From the NCBI GenBank assembly GCA_021770615.1, contig JAETQR010000034.1:1-40182 (forward strand): a DNA stretch of 40,182 nucleotides, given 5' to 3'. Both the position numbers and the translations under genes were made by a program. Positions 25,501 to 32,142 of the stretch are shown here, piece by piece. Below the pieces are notes generated by a model that saw nothing but the letters and a program-made list of their open reading frames with translations, was not told the DNA's origin and made no database searches. The DNA comes from Lachnospiraceae bacterium. GTDB taxonomy: Bacteria > Bacillota_A > Clostridia > Lachnospirales > Lachnospiraceae. How positions within the stretch are numbered: position 1 is the stretch's first letter; each line of letters opens with the position of its first letter.

Positions 25501-27088
25501 GGACTTTGACTCAGAGGAGGTAAAGAAATATTCAGGGAGTTCCGGGTGTGATATGCCGCCAAAGAACTGTCCCAAATGCGGAAAACCACTGATCCAAGAT
25601 GGACATGACATTCCTTTTGAGACATTCCTTGGGTTTTATGGGGATAAGGAGCCGGATATCGACCTGAATTTTTCCGGGGAGTACCAGAGTAAAGCGCATG
25701 CTTATACCGAGGTGATCTTCGGGGCCAGGCAGACATTCCGTGCCGGGACGATCGCCACGCTTGCAGATAAGACGGCGTTTGGGTACGTGAAAAATTATTT
25801 TGAGGAGCGGGGAGACCATAAGCGGATCGAAGAGATCGAGAGGATCATTGAGGGATGTGTGGGCATCCGCCGTTCGACCGGGCAGCATCCGGGAGGGATC
25901 ATCGTCCTTCCGTTTGGTTGGGAGATCTATACGTTTACCCCGGTACAGCATCCGGCGAACGATCAGGAGACATCGATCGTCACGACACATTTTGACTATC
26001 ATTCCATCGACCACAATCTTTTAAAACTTGATATACTGGGACACGATGATCCGACGATGATCCGGATGCTAGAGGATCTGACCGGGGTGGACGCAAAGAC
26101 GATTTCTTTAGATAATAAAGAGGTATTATCCCTGTTTGCCGATACGTCTGCCCTGAAAGTCTCACCGGAGGAACTGATGGGATGTGATCTGGGAAGCCTT
26201 GGCATTCCGGAGTTTGGGACCGAATTTGTCATGCAGATGCTCCGGGATACGAAGCCAAAGAATTTTTCGGATCTTGTGCGGATCTCCGGACTTTCCCATG
26301 GGACGGATGTATGGCTCAATAATGCCCAGTACTTTATAAAAGAGGGAAACTGTACTCTTTCCACTGCAATCTGTACCCGTGACGATATCATGACATATCT
26401 GATCCATACAGGCGTGGAAAATGGACTTGCTTTTAAGATCATGGAGAGTGTCCGGAAGGGAAAGGGGCTTACGCCGGATATGGAAAAAGCGATGTTAGAG
26501 GCAGGGGTGGAGGACTGGTATATCGAATCCTGTAAGAGGATCAAATATATGTTTCCCAAGGCTCATGCGGTCGCATATGTTATGATGGCATTCCGCATCG
26601 CATATTTTAAGGTGTTCTACCCGCTCGCTTACTATGCGGCGTTTTTCAGTATCCGTGCGAAGGCGTTTGATTATGAGCTCATGTGTCAGGGGAAAGAGAG
26701 GCTGGAGGCTACAATGAGGGATTATAAACGGCGTTCCAACGAACTTTCCAAGAAAGATCAGGACAGCCTTGGGGATATGAAGATCGTCCAGGAGATGTAT
26801 GCCAGAGGGTTTGAATTTATGCCGATTGATATTTTCCGGGCAAAGGCAGCGGATTTTCAGATCATCGACGGCAAGCTCATGCCGGCTTTGAGTTCGATCG
26901 ACGGAATGGGCGGAAAGGCGGCAGACGGTGTGGTAGAGGCAGTGAAGGATGGCCCGTTTTCTTCGAGGGAGAACTTTAAGGAGCGGTGTAAAATATCCGG
27001 CACGGTCGTAGATAAAATGGCAGAGATGGGGCTTTTGGGAGACCTGCCGGAGACGGATCAGATGTCGATTCTGGATTTCTTTGGATAG
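22571..27088 (+). CDS. polC: DNA polymerase III alpha subunit, PolC type
   Basis: A 1505-aa replicative polymerase with built-in proofreading, the hallmark of low-GC Gram-positives. In order: N-terminal PolC domains (1-215), a basic Gln/Ser/Arg tetrapeptide-repeat linker (about 225-260), OB domain (about 265-380), first PHP part (HAHTQMSDMDG near 390), DEDDh exonuclease (FVVFDLETTG at about 480, HHRAVDDAGATAE later), second PHP part, a Cys zinc site (CQHC and CPKCG from about 970), palm with catalytic Asps in EPDIDLNFSG (about 1026), GIRRSTGQHPGG, and C-terminal helix-hairpin-helix. The start is GTG 22571, with GGAGGGG about 5 bases upstream. Reading-frame extension upstream overlaps ispG and is not used. 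Confidence 0.97.
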   Translation: MENFFHAFSKLNCSDNIMREYEDVMVEKISASQSKKLVFIYCRKHQLLSYKKIQIMERELYKQVFKRMGFRPQLRISYPEMKEESLSSLLSRIEEDLKEEIREKDLVDGLEFCEEPFEAEGESLYITCGDSFLTRKRCDRVKDFLHTVFLQRFGKDISVEFHFKEFERKKDTKPETYFVTLSGKEDKPETGSAAGADHAGENASGKRKSDGQEHSGTGNSGKASGQRSGQKSDQRSDHRSDQRSNQRKNQRSKGNFRRPANDPEVFYGKNCEGTIVPIKEIQDEIGEVVIDGQIRKVDSREIKGEKLIVTFAVTDYTDTIVCKVFIKKEQVIDTDFFEFVKKGNFVRVKGVASLDSYDKEIRIGGIMGIKEIKDFRVGRSDHAPVKRVELHAHTQMSDMDGITNVKQLVNRAHAWGHRAVAITDHGVVQAFPDANHAVEGLKLSEEDDFKVIYGCEAYLVDDLSDLAVENEKGQLLTGDFVVFDLETTGFSPVNDRIIEIGAVRVSGGKICERYSTFVNPGIHIPERITELTTITDAMVKDAPPIEEVLPEFLDFIGDNVLVAHNAGFDHGFIRTKAKEQGIETDFTVVDTVGLARVLFPELAKFKLDNIAKKLKISLENHHRAVDDAGATAEIFEKFVEMFAEKDVHDLTKLSEITTGSADIVKKKPSYHAIILAANETGRVNLYRLVSMGHLDYFYRRPRIPKSMFNKYREGLIIGSACEAGELYRSLLDDAPEERIRELVDFYDYLEIQPLGNNHFMIESERVENINSIEDLKEMNRRIVKLGEKYDKPVVATCDVHFLDPEDEIYRKIIFAGKKMKDADDQPPLYLRTTEEMLEEFSYLGEEKAYEVVVTNTNLIADRIEKMSPVYPDKCPPVIPNSDETLREICYNKATSMYGDPLPPQVKERLDHELDSIIKNGFAVMYIIAQKLVWKSNEDGYLVGSRGSVGSSFVATMSGITEVNPLPAHYYCQHCHYVDFDSEEVKKYSGSSGCDMPPKNCPKCGKPLIQDGHDIPFETFLGFYGDKEPDIDLNFSGEYQSKAHAYTEVIFGARQTFRAGTIATLADKTAFGYVKNYFEERGDHKRIEEIERIIEGCVGIRRSTGQHPGGIIVLPFGWEIYTFTPVQHPANDQETSIVTTHFDYHSIDHNLLKLDILGHDDPTMIRMLEDLTGVDAKTISLDNKEVLSLFADTSALKVSPEELMGCDLGSLGIPEFGTEFVMQMLRDTKPKNFSDLVRISGLSHGTDVWLNNAQYFIKEGNCTLSTAICTRDDIMTYLIHTGVENGLAFKIMESVRKGKGLTPDMEKAMLEAGVEDWYIESCKRIKYMFPKAHAVAYVMMAFRIAYFKVFYPLAYYAAFFSIRAKAFDYELMCQGKERLEATMRDYKRRSNELSKKDQDSLGDMKIVQEMYARGFEFMPIDIFRAKAADFQIIDGKLMPALSSIDGMGGKAADGVVEAVKDGPFSSRENFKERCKISGTVVDKMAEMGLLGDLPETDQMSILDFFG
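23264..23323 (+). repeat. 12-bp tandem repeats in the polC linker
   Basis: Four close copies of TCAGACCAGAGG (23264, 23276, 23288, 23300) and one diverged copy (23312-23323) are head to tail. They encode S/K-D/N-Q/H-R tetrapeptides in the flexible linker before the OB domain. Being multiples of 12, copy-number changes keep the reading frame. Confidence 0.85.
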
Positions 27089-27205
27089 AGGGTTGTTTTA
27101 AAAATGACCGGAACGGATCTGAGAGACAAAGAAGCCGCACAAAATTCAGGTTCTGAGCAACCTTTTTGGGTGTTACGGAGTGTTAGAAGTGAAAGGAGGA
27201 GTTTT

Positions 27206-27925
27206 ATGAAACGATCAACAAAGAGGATATTAGTAATGTTATTTTGCATGGGGATGATGCTTTTATTGCCGAAAGTATCTTTCGCGGAGGAGACAGCCCC
27301 GCCGGCTAAACCGCTTCTTACGGATTTTGGGATCAAGAATTTCCAGAGGGGAAAGAACCGTGTTGTCTGGACCCATAAGTCGCCAACCAGTATGGGGGCG
27401 GATGGGTTTGAGATCGAGGTGAGTGAAGTAAAGAGCGGAAAGGTCGTATCGGCAGAAGAGTTATTGGACTTTTTCACTGCCAGGCTGAATGTGCTTTACC
27501 GCTACCGCATCCGGTATTACAGTGAGGCATCCGGTGTTCCGCAAAAAGTGTATGGAGAGTATTCGGATTACCGTTATTTTTATGCGCCATCGTTGTCTGG
27601 CAAACGCAGTTCAAAAGGATTTGAGATCAAGTGGAAAAAGGCACCGGATGTGAAGGGATATGATTGTTATGCACTGGCATCAAAGGAGAGAGGCGTCCGT
27701 ACTTACGGAAAGATGGTGTCGACTACTTTTGTGGCAAGGGATCTGACGAAAGAGGGATTTAAGAAAATCAAATCACTTGGGAAAAATAGTACGTCCATCC
27801 GGATCACGAAAGATGGAAAGAACAAACTGAACAGCAAAAAGATTTATTATTATTCGGTACAGCCAAAGATTTACGTCGGCGGCAAACGTGTGGAAAATGA
27901 TCTGATTTCGTGGGTGTACAGGTAG
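27206..27925 (+). CDS. Secreted protein with fibronectin III-like repeats
   Basis: A 239-aa exported protein. The signal peptide is clear, with a basic start, a hydrophobic core and a probable cleavage at VSFAEE (about residue 27). The mature part contains two FN3-like modules: the first near residues 35-130 (RVVWTHKSPTSMGADGFEIE, YRYRIRYYSEASG), the second near 130-239 (FEIKWKKAPDVKGYDCY, YYYSVQPKIYVGG). No anchor is seen. ATG 27206 follows AAAGGAGGA (27192-27200). It sits 117 bases after polC without a visible terminator between them. Similar FN3-like modules occur in the big surface protein at 207. The function is not recognised. Confidence 0.75.
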   Translation: MKRSTKRILVMLFCMGMMLLLPKVSFAEETAPPAKPLLTDFGIKNFQRGKNRVVWTHKSPTSMGADGFEIEVSEVKSGKVVSAEELLDFFTARLNVLYRYRIRYYSEASGVPQKVYGEYSDYRYFYAPSLSGKRSSKGFEIKWKKAPDVKGYDCYALASKERGVRTYGKMVSTTFVARDLTKEGFKKIKSLGKNSTSIRITKDGKNKLNSKKIYYYSVQPKIYVGGKRVENDLISWVYR

Positions 27926-27965
27926 TCGTCGTGGAAACGGAATATTGAAAAGGATAAAATTTTTT

Positions 27966-27996
27966 CTGCCAGTGCTTTATGCTGCTGGCAGTTTTT
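27966..27996 (+). terminator. Rho-independent terminator ending the polC-side operon
   Basis: CTGCCAG (27966-27972) pairs with CTGGCAG (27985-27991), followed by TTTTT. It is 40 bases after the secreted protein stop and marks a sharp drop in GC to its right. Confidence 0.85.
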
Positions 27997-28043
27997 ATAT
28001 TATTACGAAAGGTTGGATATACTTATTAAAACAAAAAAATGAT

Positions 28044-28072
28044 TTTACTAATTTGGTTACATGTGTTATAAT
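28044..28072 (+). promoter_or_regulatory. Promoter of the ATPase/RloB-like cassette
   Basis: TTTACT (28044-28049) and TATAAT (28067-28072) are 17 bases apart, with a TGT extended -10. It gives the cassette transcription separate from the housekeeping operon. Confidence 0.65.
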
Positions 28073-28121
28073 ATCAAAAAGTGGCGATGCAAAGCAAAAA
28101 AATGTTTTTTGGAGGACTACC

Positions 28122-29390
28122 ATGATACTTAATTACAAATTTGAAAACTTTATGTCTTTTCGGGAAAATGTAGAATTTTCGATGATGGCACCCAAAACAA
28201 AGGTGAAAAACAGGTTTCCCAATAATTATATTACTTCTGATGTTGGAATTGATGTGTTAAAAACTGCCGTAGTAGTTGGAGAAAATGCTGGCGGAAAATC
28301 AAATTTTGTTACAAGTTTATCCTATTTACAATCATTCTTTGTAGAAACTGGAGCAGTAAAAGCATATAAAAACGTTATAAACACTAATAATAATCAAAAT
28401 TTTTGCTCTAAAGAGAATAAAACCTTACAATCCTTTGATATTGAAGTTTTTATTAAAGAAAATACCATATACCGCTATCATTTAGAAGTAGATTTCGTGG
28501 GTATTGTAAAAGAGGTATTTTATTTCAAAAATCGGGTAAAAAATAAATACAAAAAAATATTTTCTATGGAAAGAAAAGATTATACGATAGAGTGCGAAAA
28601 TGAGAATGAGTGTAAAAATAGTAATAAGTGCTACACCCAGGTTAAAGCAGCATATCGTTTGGATGTACTAGAATCTGAGGATGAAATAGAAGAATCGTTA
28701 AGAAAAGTTGTCAATAAAGAAAAAACGCTTGGATTAATTATAACTAAGCTTGCGATATTAGGCAATGAACATGCCATTACTTTTACAGATTGGATAAAAA
28801 ATGACTTGTGTCCAGAGACGAATATTATAAATTATGATATTTATAAATCTATGAAAAATGCAGAAGGGGATTTGCAGATATTACATGATCCAAGGTATTT
28901 AGATATCTTCCGGATGATTGATTATAGTATTATAGATTTCAAAGTGGATGAAGAAAAGCCGTTTTCAAAAACAATCATAATCAGAAAGAATAAGGATGGT
29001 AGTACCTTTGCCAGAGAACTTGCACGAGATTCAAGTGGTGTTCGTGAATTCTTTGCATGGGCTGTACAGATTTTTAAAGTAGTATATGAAAATAAAATTG
29101 TCTTTGCAGATGAAATGGATAGAGTATTAAATCCCGTTTTATCAGACAGGGTGATTTCTTTTATCTGTGGAAAAAAACACTTTGGACAATTTGTATTTAC
29201 TACACACAATGTTTTGCATCTGGATTTAAAGAATTACATGAAAGAACAAATCTATTTTATCACAAAAGATATTGAGACTTTGGAGTCAGAATTATATTCA
29301 TTAGCAGATTTTCCAGAAATACGGTATGAAACTACTAAAATATATGAATTTTACATGAAAGGTATTTTAGGAGGTACGGCTATTGAATAG
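28122..29390 (+). CDS. AAA/ABC-type ATPase of a RloA/AbiL-like defence pair
   Basis: A 422-aa soluble ATPase of the SMC/OLD-like AAA family. It starts with FENFMSFRENVEFSM, typical of RloA/AbiLi-like proteins. Walker A is GENAGGKS (53-60), an ABC-like signature region is near DSSGVREFFAWA, Walker B is KIVFADEMDRV (Asp330, Glu331), and the switch His lies in FVFTTHN. ATG 28122 follows TTGGAGGA; longer frame upstream crosses the promoter and is not used. The next gene overlaps its end by 8 bases and encodes a RloB-like partner, so the two should act together. Base composition is far richer in A and T than the flanking operons, a sign of transfer. A role in phage defence is inferred from family resemblance. 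Confidence 0.8.
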   Translation: MILNYKFENFMSFRENVEFSMMAPKTKVKNRFPNNYITSDVGIDVLKTAVVVGENAGGKSNFVTSLSYLQSFFVETGAVKAYKNVINTNNNQNFCSKENKTLQSFDIEVFIKENTIYRYHLEVDFVGIVKEVFYFKNRVKNKYKKIFSMERKDYTIECENENECKNSNKCYTQVKAAYRLDVLESEDEIEESLRKVVNKEKTLGLIITKLAILGNEHAITFTDWIKNDLCPETNIINYDIYKSMKNAEGDLQILHDPRYLDIFRMIDYSIIDFKVDEEKPFSKTIIIRKNKDGSTFARELARDSSGVREFFAWAVQIFKVVYENKIVFADEMDRVLNPVLSDRVISFICGKKHFGQFVFTTHNVLHLDLKNYMKEQIYFITKDIETLESELYSLADFPEIRYETTKIYEFYMKGILGGTAIE

Positions 29391-30039
29391 AAAAACACGA
29401 GTGACAAAAAAGAACTTCAAAGTTTTTTGTGAAGGAGATACCGAATATAATTATATAGACGAAATGCGTCGACAGAGAAGACTTTCTATTTCCTTAAAAC
29501 CAGTGAATATGAGAGGTGGAGGTTATAGTAATTTTTTAGAGCAGGTTAAAATTGATGGTGCGACAAATTGTTTGGCAAAATTTATAATTATTGATGGAGA
29601 CCGGGCAGTAGCAGAGGAAGGTGAAAAGAAAAATCTGCAAGAACTTTTAGAATACTGTATAATACAAAACCAAAGTGGAAGAATTCCGCATTTTCTAATT
29701 ATTGATCATCCTGATTTTGAATATATTGCATGTATGCATACACCAAAATATAAAGGACAAAATGTCATACAATATATTGTTAAAGAATTGGGATATAAAA
29801 GTGTTGATGAATTTAAAGCGGACGAAAAAGTTTATAATGTTCTTAATACAAACGGAAATTCCTATGATTTAATGTTATCCTTACTAAAAAGGGAAAACTG
29901 TTTGGTTATTAACGACTACTCAATTAACAGAAAACAGTATGAGATAAAAGCTTCTACTATTTATGATTGGGGGAAATTAGGGAGAAGAGGCTCAAACATA
30001 AATGAATTTTTTGAGGTGATAAATAGTTTTAATACATAA
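29383..30039 (+). CDS. RloB-like/TOPRIM-type protein, partner of the ATPase
   Basis: A 218-aa protein of the RloB (AbiLii-like) type, related to TOPRIM nucleases. The N-terminal acidic motif CEGDTEYNY holds Glu17 and Glu21. IIIDGDRA carries Asp71 and Asp73, the expected metal-binding pair, and a conserved LIIDHPDFEYI follows. TTG 29383 is the start, 8 bases after AGGAGG (29369-29374), overlapping the ATPase stop, so translation is coupled. In known pairs the ATPase is thought to sense infection and control the nuclease-like partner. That mechanism is not visible here. Confidence 0.78.
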   Translation: MNRKTRVTKKNFKVFCEGDTEYNYIDEMRRQRRLSISLKPVNMRGGGYSNFLEQVKIDGATNCLAKFIIIDGDRAVAEEGEKKNLQELLEYCIIQNQSGRIPHFLIIDHPDFEYIACMHTPKYKGQNVIQYIVKELGYKSVDEFKADEKVYNVLNTNGNSYDLMLSLLKRENCLVINDYSINRKQYEIKASTIYDWGKLGRRGSNINEFFEVINSFNT

Positions 30040-30132
30040 ATATTATTCTTTTTAGAAGCATTTCATTTTCTTGTTTTATAGGTTCCTCCATTCTGAGCAT
30101 CTGTGATTGACGAAGTGATGTAAATGTAAAAA

Positions 30133-30146
30133 AACAAGTTATTGTT
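30133..30146 (-). terminator. Possible weak terminator of the MarR-flavodoxin operon
   Basis: On the minus strand AACAA-TAAC-TTGTT is followed by a T-run. The hairpin includes the flavodoxin stop codon. The stem is short and AT-rich, so confidence is low. The same region (30040-30138) shows no clear rightward terminator for the RloB-like gene. Confidence 0.35.
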
Positions 30147-30663
30147 CTGCAAGAAATTTCAGGATGTTGTCAAGTGCTGACCGGTCAGTAAAATCCTGTG
30201 GTGCATCGTACATGGCAAGCATGCCTTTGTCATCTTCGGTAGGATTTTCTTTGCGTTCCAAATAAAATTTCTTTAGTCCGTACATGAGAAACTTACTTTT
30301 AAAGTCTAGTTTTTGATAGTTAAAACCGCCCCGCAGATAAAAGGTTTTTATTGTTTTCAGATGTTCTTCTGAGGGAAGGTTGTTTTTCCAGAGTGTCTCA
30401 AGTTCCTCTTCTTTGCCCGGTGAGATACCGACTGCAAAGAGGATGAGCTGCTTATTTTTTAACTGGTCAAAATTATCGGTGATAAGTTTAATCCCATTTA
30501 TTTTTCCCATATAGAGACCGCCGCCATAGATGACTGTGTCATAGGAGAGCAGTTCGGAAACAGATGGTGCTTCTTTACAGTCGCAGTGGAGTGCTTCGGC
30601 GAGCCAGTGAGCGTATTTTTTTGTGTATCCGGTTTTAGAACGGTAGGCGATAAGTGTTTTCAT
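30139..30663 (-). CDS. Flavodoxin-domain protein
   Basis: A 174-aa cytosolic protein with a flavodoxin fold. TLIAYRSKTGYTKKYAHW at the start is the FMN phosphate-binding loop, and YDTVIYGGGLYMGKI is the second FMN-binding region. It resembles the flavodoxin_5/HemG-like group, and a role in FMN-based electron transfer or NAD(P)H-linked reduction is inferred. Its ATG overlaps the marR-like stop codon (ATGA), which indicates a coupled two-gene operon. Such pairs often answer oxidative or drug stress. Confidence 0.85.
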   Translation of the reverse strand: MKTLIAYRSKTGYTKKYAHWLAEALHCDCKEAPSVSELLSYDTVIYGGGLYMGKINGIKLITDNFDQLKNKQLILFAVGISPGKEEELETLWKNNLPSEEHLKTIKTFYLRGGFNYQKLDFKSKFLMYGLKKFYLERKENPTEDDKGMLAMYDAPQDFTDRSALDNILKFLAEQ

Positions 30664-31121
30664 ATGGTTTTTATCCTTTCTTTTTCCTCGGCCAGACGGT
30701 TACATAATTTTTCAAGAGCCTGGCAGAAGATTGTCGTTTCTTCTTTTGCGAGACAGGAAAACAGATCAAAAACAAATCCCCAGTTTCGTTCCAGATCCTG
30801 TTCCCGGAGTTGTCGGGATTGCTCTGTTTTTTTCAGACGGAGAGCCCGCTTGTCATTTTCATCAGGAACGATCTCTATATAGCCCCGTTCTTCCAGTTTA
30901 TTTATGAGCTGGCGCATGTTTTGGTGTGTGACCCCGGCTTTGTCGGCAACCTCTTTGAGTATCGGTGGTTCGGGAAAGGCATCGATCATCGTCAGAGCCA
31001 GCCATTGTTTGGCAGTGATTTCTTTCATGCCATTATCCATGATGGTCTGTAAGTGATTCGCACAGATGAAAAGATTGACATATGCGATGAGCCGCGGATC
31101 CATGTGTTCAAAGTCATACAT
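30660..31121 (-). CDS. MarR-family transcriptional regulator
   Basis: A 153-aa winged-helix regulator. The DNA-binding part spans about residues 45-110: LKEVADKAGVTHQNMRQLI is the helix-turn-helix, followed by a wing EIVPDENDKRALRLKKT. The ATG at 31121 is favoured because GGAG lies about 6-8 bases upstream; an earlier ATG at 31133 has no ribosome site. MarR proteins commonly repress themselves and a neighbour and are released by phenolic or oxidant ligands. Two palindromes over and next to its promoter fit this. The divergent gene is an APH-like kinase. Confidence 0.9.
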   Translation of the reverse strand: MYDFEHMDPRLIAYVNLFICANHLQTIMDNGMKEITAKQWLALTMIDAFPEPPILKEVADKAGVTHQNMRQLINKLEERGYIEIVPDENDKRALRLKKTEQSRQLREQDLERNWGFVFDLFSCLAKEETTIFCQALEKLCNRLAEEKERIKTI

Positions 31122-31165
31122 AATAGTCTCCATTTCTGCGCCATTGTCGGCGCATATATCGTCAG

Positions 31166-31183
31166 TAGGTAATCTGTTACCTA
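31166..31183. promoter_or_regulatory. TAGGTAA-N4-TTACCTA palindrome, probable MarR operator
   Basis: A perfect 7-bp inverted repeat of 18 bp lies immediately downstream of the marR -10, around the expected transcription start. Its size matches MarR-family operators. Autoregulation is inferred. Confidence 0.65.
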
Positions 31184-31188
31184 TATAA

Positions 31189-31200
31189 GTAATATATTAC
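31189..31200. promoter_or_regulatory. GTAATATATTAC perfect palindrome over the marR -10
   Basis: A 12-bp perfect palindrome overlaps the minus-strand -10 element (31191-31196). It shares the GTAA/TTAC core with the neighbouring dyad, so it may be a second, weaker site for the same regulator. Confidence 0.5.
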
Positions 31201-31219
31201 ATGTATGCAAGGTTGTCAA
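31191..31219 (-). promoter_or_regulatory. Promoter of the marR-flavodoxin operon
   Basis: On the minus strand a consensus TTGACA (complement of 31214-31219) and TATATT (complement of 31191-31196) are 17 bases apart. Confidence 0.8.
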
Positions 31220-31241
31220 GAAAAGTTTTTCCTGATATACT
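31213..31241 (+). promoter_or_regulatory. Promoter of the APH-like kinase gene
   Basis: TTGTCA (31213-31218) and TATACT (31236-31241) are 17 bases apart with a TGA extended -10. Its -35 overlaps the -35 of the divergent marR promoter by five bases, so polymerase should not occupy both at once. Confidence 0.75.
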
Positions 31242-31291
31242 TAAGTTTAATTTCATGATATTATTTGTATATTGCAGAAATGGAGATTTTT

Positions 31292-32077
31292 ATGTATATT
31301 CCGGATTCGATAAAAGCGTACACAAAGGGAAGGCCATATACATTGGACGGAGTTGGCATGTCCGGTGCCCGGATCCTTTGTTTTGAAGATATGATACTGA
31401 AAATAGAACCATCCGGGGAGGAAGTGGATCATGAATGCCAGATGATGTTATGGCTGAAAGACCGGTTACCGGTTCCGGATGTTTTGTGCCGGCAAGAAAA
31501 GGAGGGCATGAATTATCTGCTGATGAGCCGTATGTCCGGGGAGATGGCATGCGCAGATAAATATTACCGTGAACCGGATGAGTTGGTGCGGCTGCTGGCA
31601 GAGGGGCTAAAGATACTGTGGCAGGTGGATGTCCGGGGCTGTCCTTATGTTAACGATGTTCACAATAAGCTCCGTTTGGCAGAGGAGCAGGTAAAAAACG
31701 GATCATGTGACATAGAAAATGCGGAGCCGGAAACCTACGGAGAAGATAAATTCCGGAGACCGGAGGATTTGTTGCAGTGGCTTACAGAACATCAGCCGGA
31801 GGAAGAATTAATTTTTTCTCATGGTGATTTTTGTCTTCCAAATGTATTTTTTGAGGGTGGAAGGGTAAGCGGGTTTATTGATCTGGGGAATTGCGGGATC
31901 GCAGATAAATATCAGGATATTGCCCTGTGTTACCGGAGTCTGAAGCACAATCTGAATGGCAAATATGGAAGGAAAGCAGTTACCGGATTTCGGGCAGAGC
32001 GATTGTTTGAGGAACTTGAGATTGAGCCGGACTGGGAGAAGATCCGGTATTTTATCCTGCTGGATGAATTGTTTTAA
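31292..32077 (+). CDS. Aminoglycoside 3'-phosphotransferase-like kinase
   Basis: A 261-aa protein close to the usual APH(3') length, which transfers phosphate from ATP to aminoglycosides. The catalytic loop HGDFCLPN holds His177, Asp179 and Asn184. The metal-binding GFIDLGNCGIADKYQDIAL places Asp197 in the DFG-like position, and the chain ends ILLDELF as in APH(3') enzymes. ATG 31292 follows GGAG (31282-31285); TTG and ATG codons upstream have poor sites. The core motifs are complete, so an active kinase is likely, but actual drug substrates cannot be read from sequence. It is transcribed divergently from a MarR gene. Confidence 0.85.
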   Translation: MYIPDSIKAYTKGRPYTLDGVGMSGARILCFEDMILKIEPSGEEVDHECQMMLWLKDRLPVPDVLCRQEKEGMNYLLMSRMSGEMACADKYYREPDELVRLLAEGLKILWQVDVRGCPYVNDVHNKLRLAEEQVKNGSCDIENAEPETYGEDKFRRPEDLLQWLTEHQPEEELIFSHGDFCLPNVFFEGGRVSGFIDLGNCGIADKYQDIALCYRSLKHNLNGKYGRKAVTGFRAERLFEELEIEPDWEKIRYFILLDELF

Positions 32078-32129
32078 AACAAAACGAAGTCTTACTCCGC
32101 AAGATTTTCTCAAGCATTGTAAGACTTCG
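32076..32129 (-). terminator. Terminator between the convergent kinase and esterase genes
   Basis: CGAAGTCTTA (32085-32094) and TAAGACTTCG (32120-32129) form a perfect 10-bp stem with a 25-base loop. On the minus strand it is followed by a T-rich tract (complement of 32076-32084), which suits the esterase transcript. On the plus strand it is followed by GCCTTTTAC, so it may also slow the kinase transcript. Confidence 0.65.
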
Positions 32130-32142
32130 TGCCTTTTACATT

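Noticed and set aside
27945..28121. N-terminal extension of the defence ATPase from 27945
   Set aside because: The extension runs across the terminator and the promoter. ATG 28122 has a proper GGAGGA site and the family-typical start.
30586..31052. Plus-strand open frames opposite the MarR gene
   Set aside because: They are antisense to a clear MarR/flavodoxin operon and have no motifs or ribosome sites.
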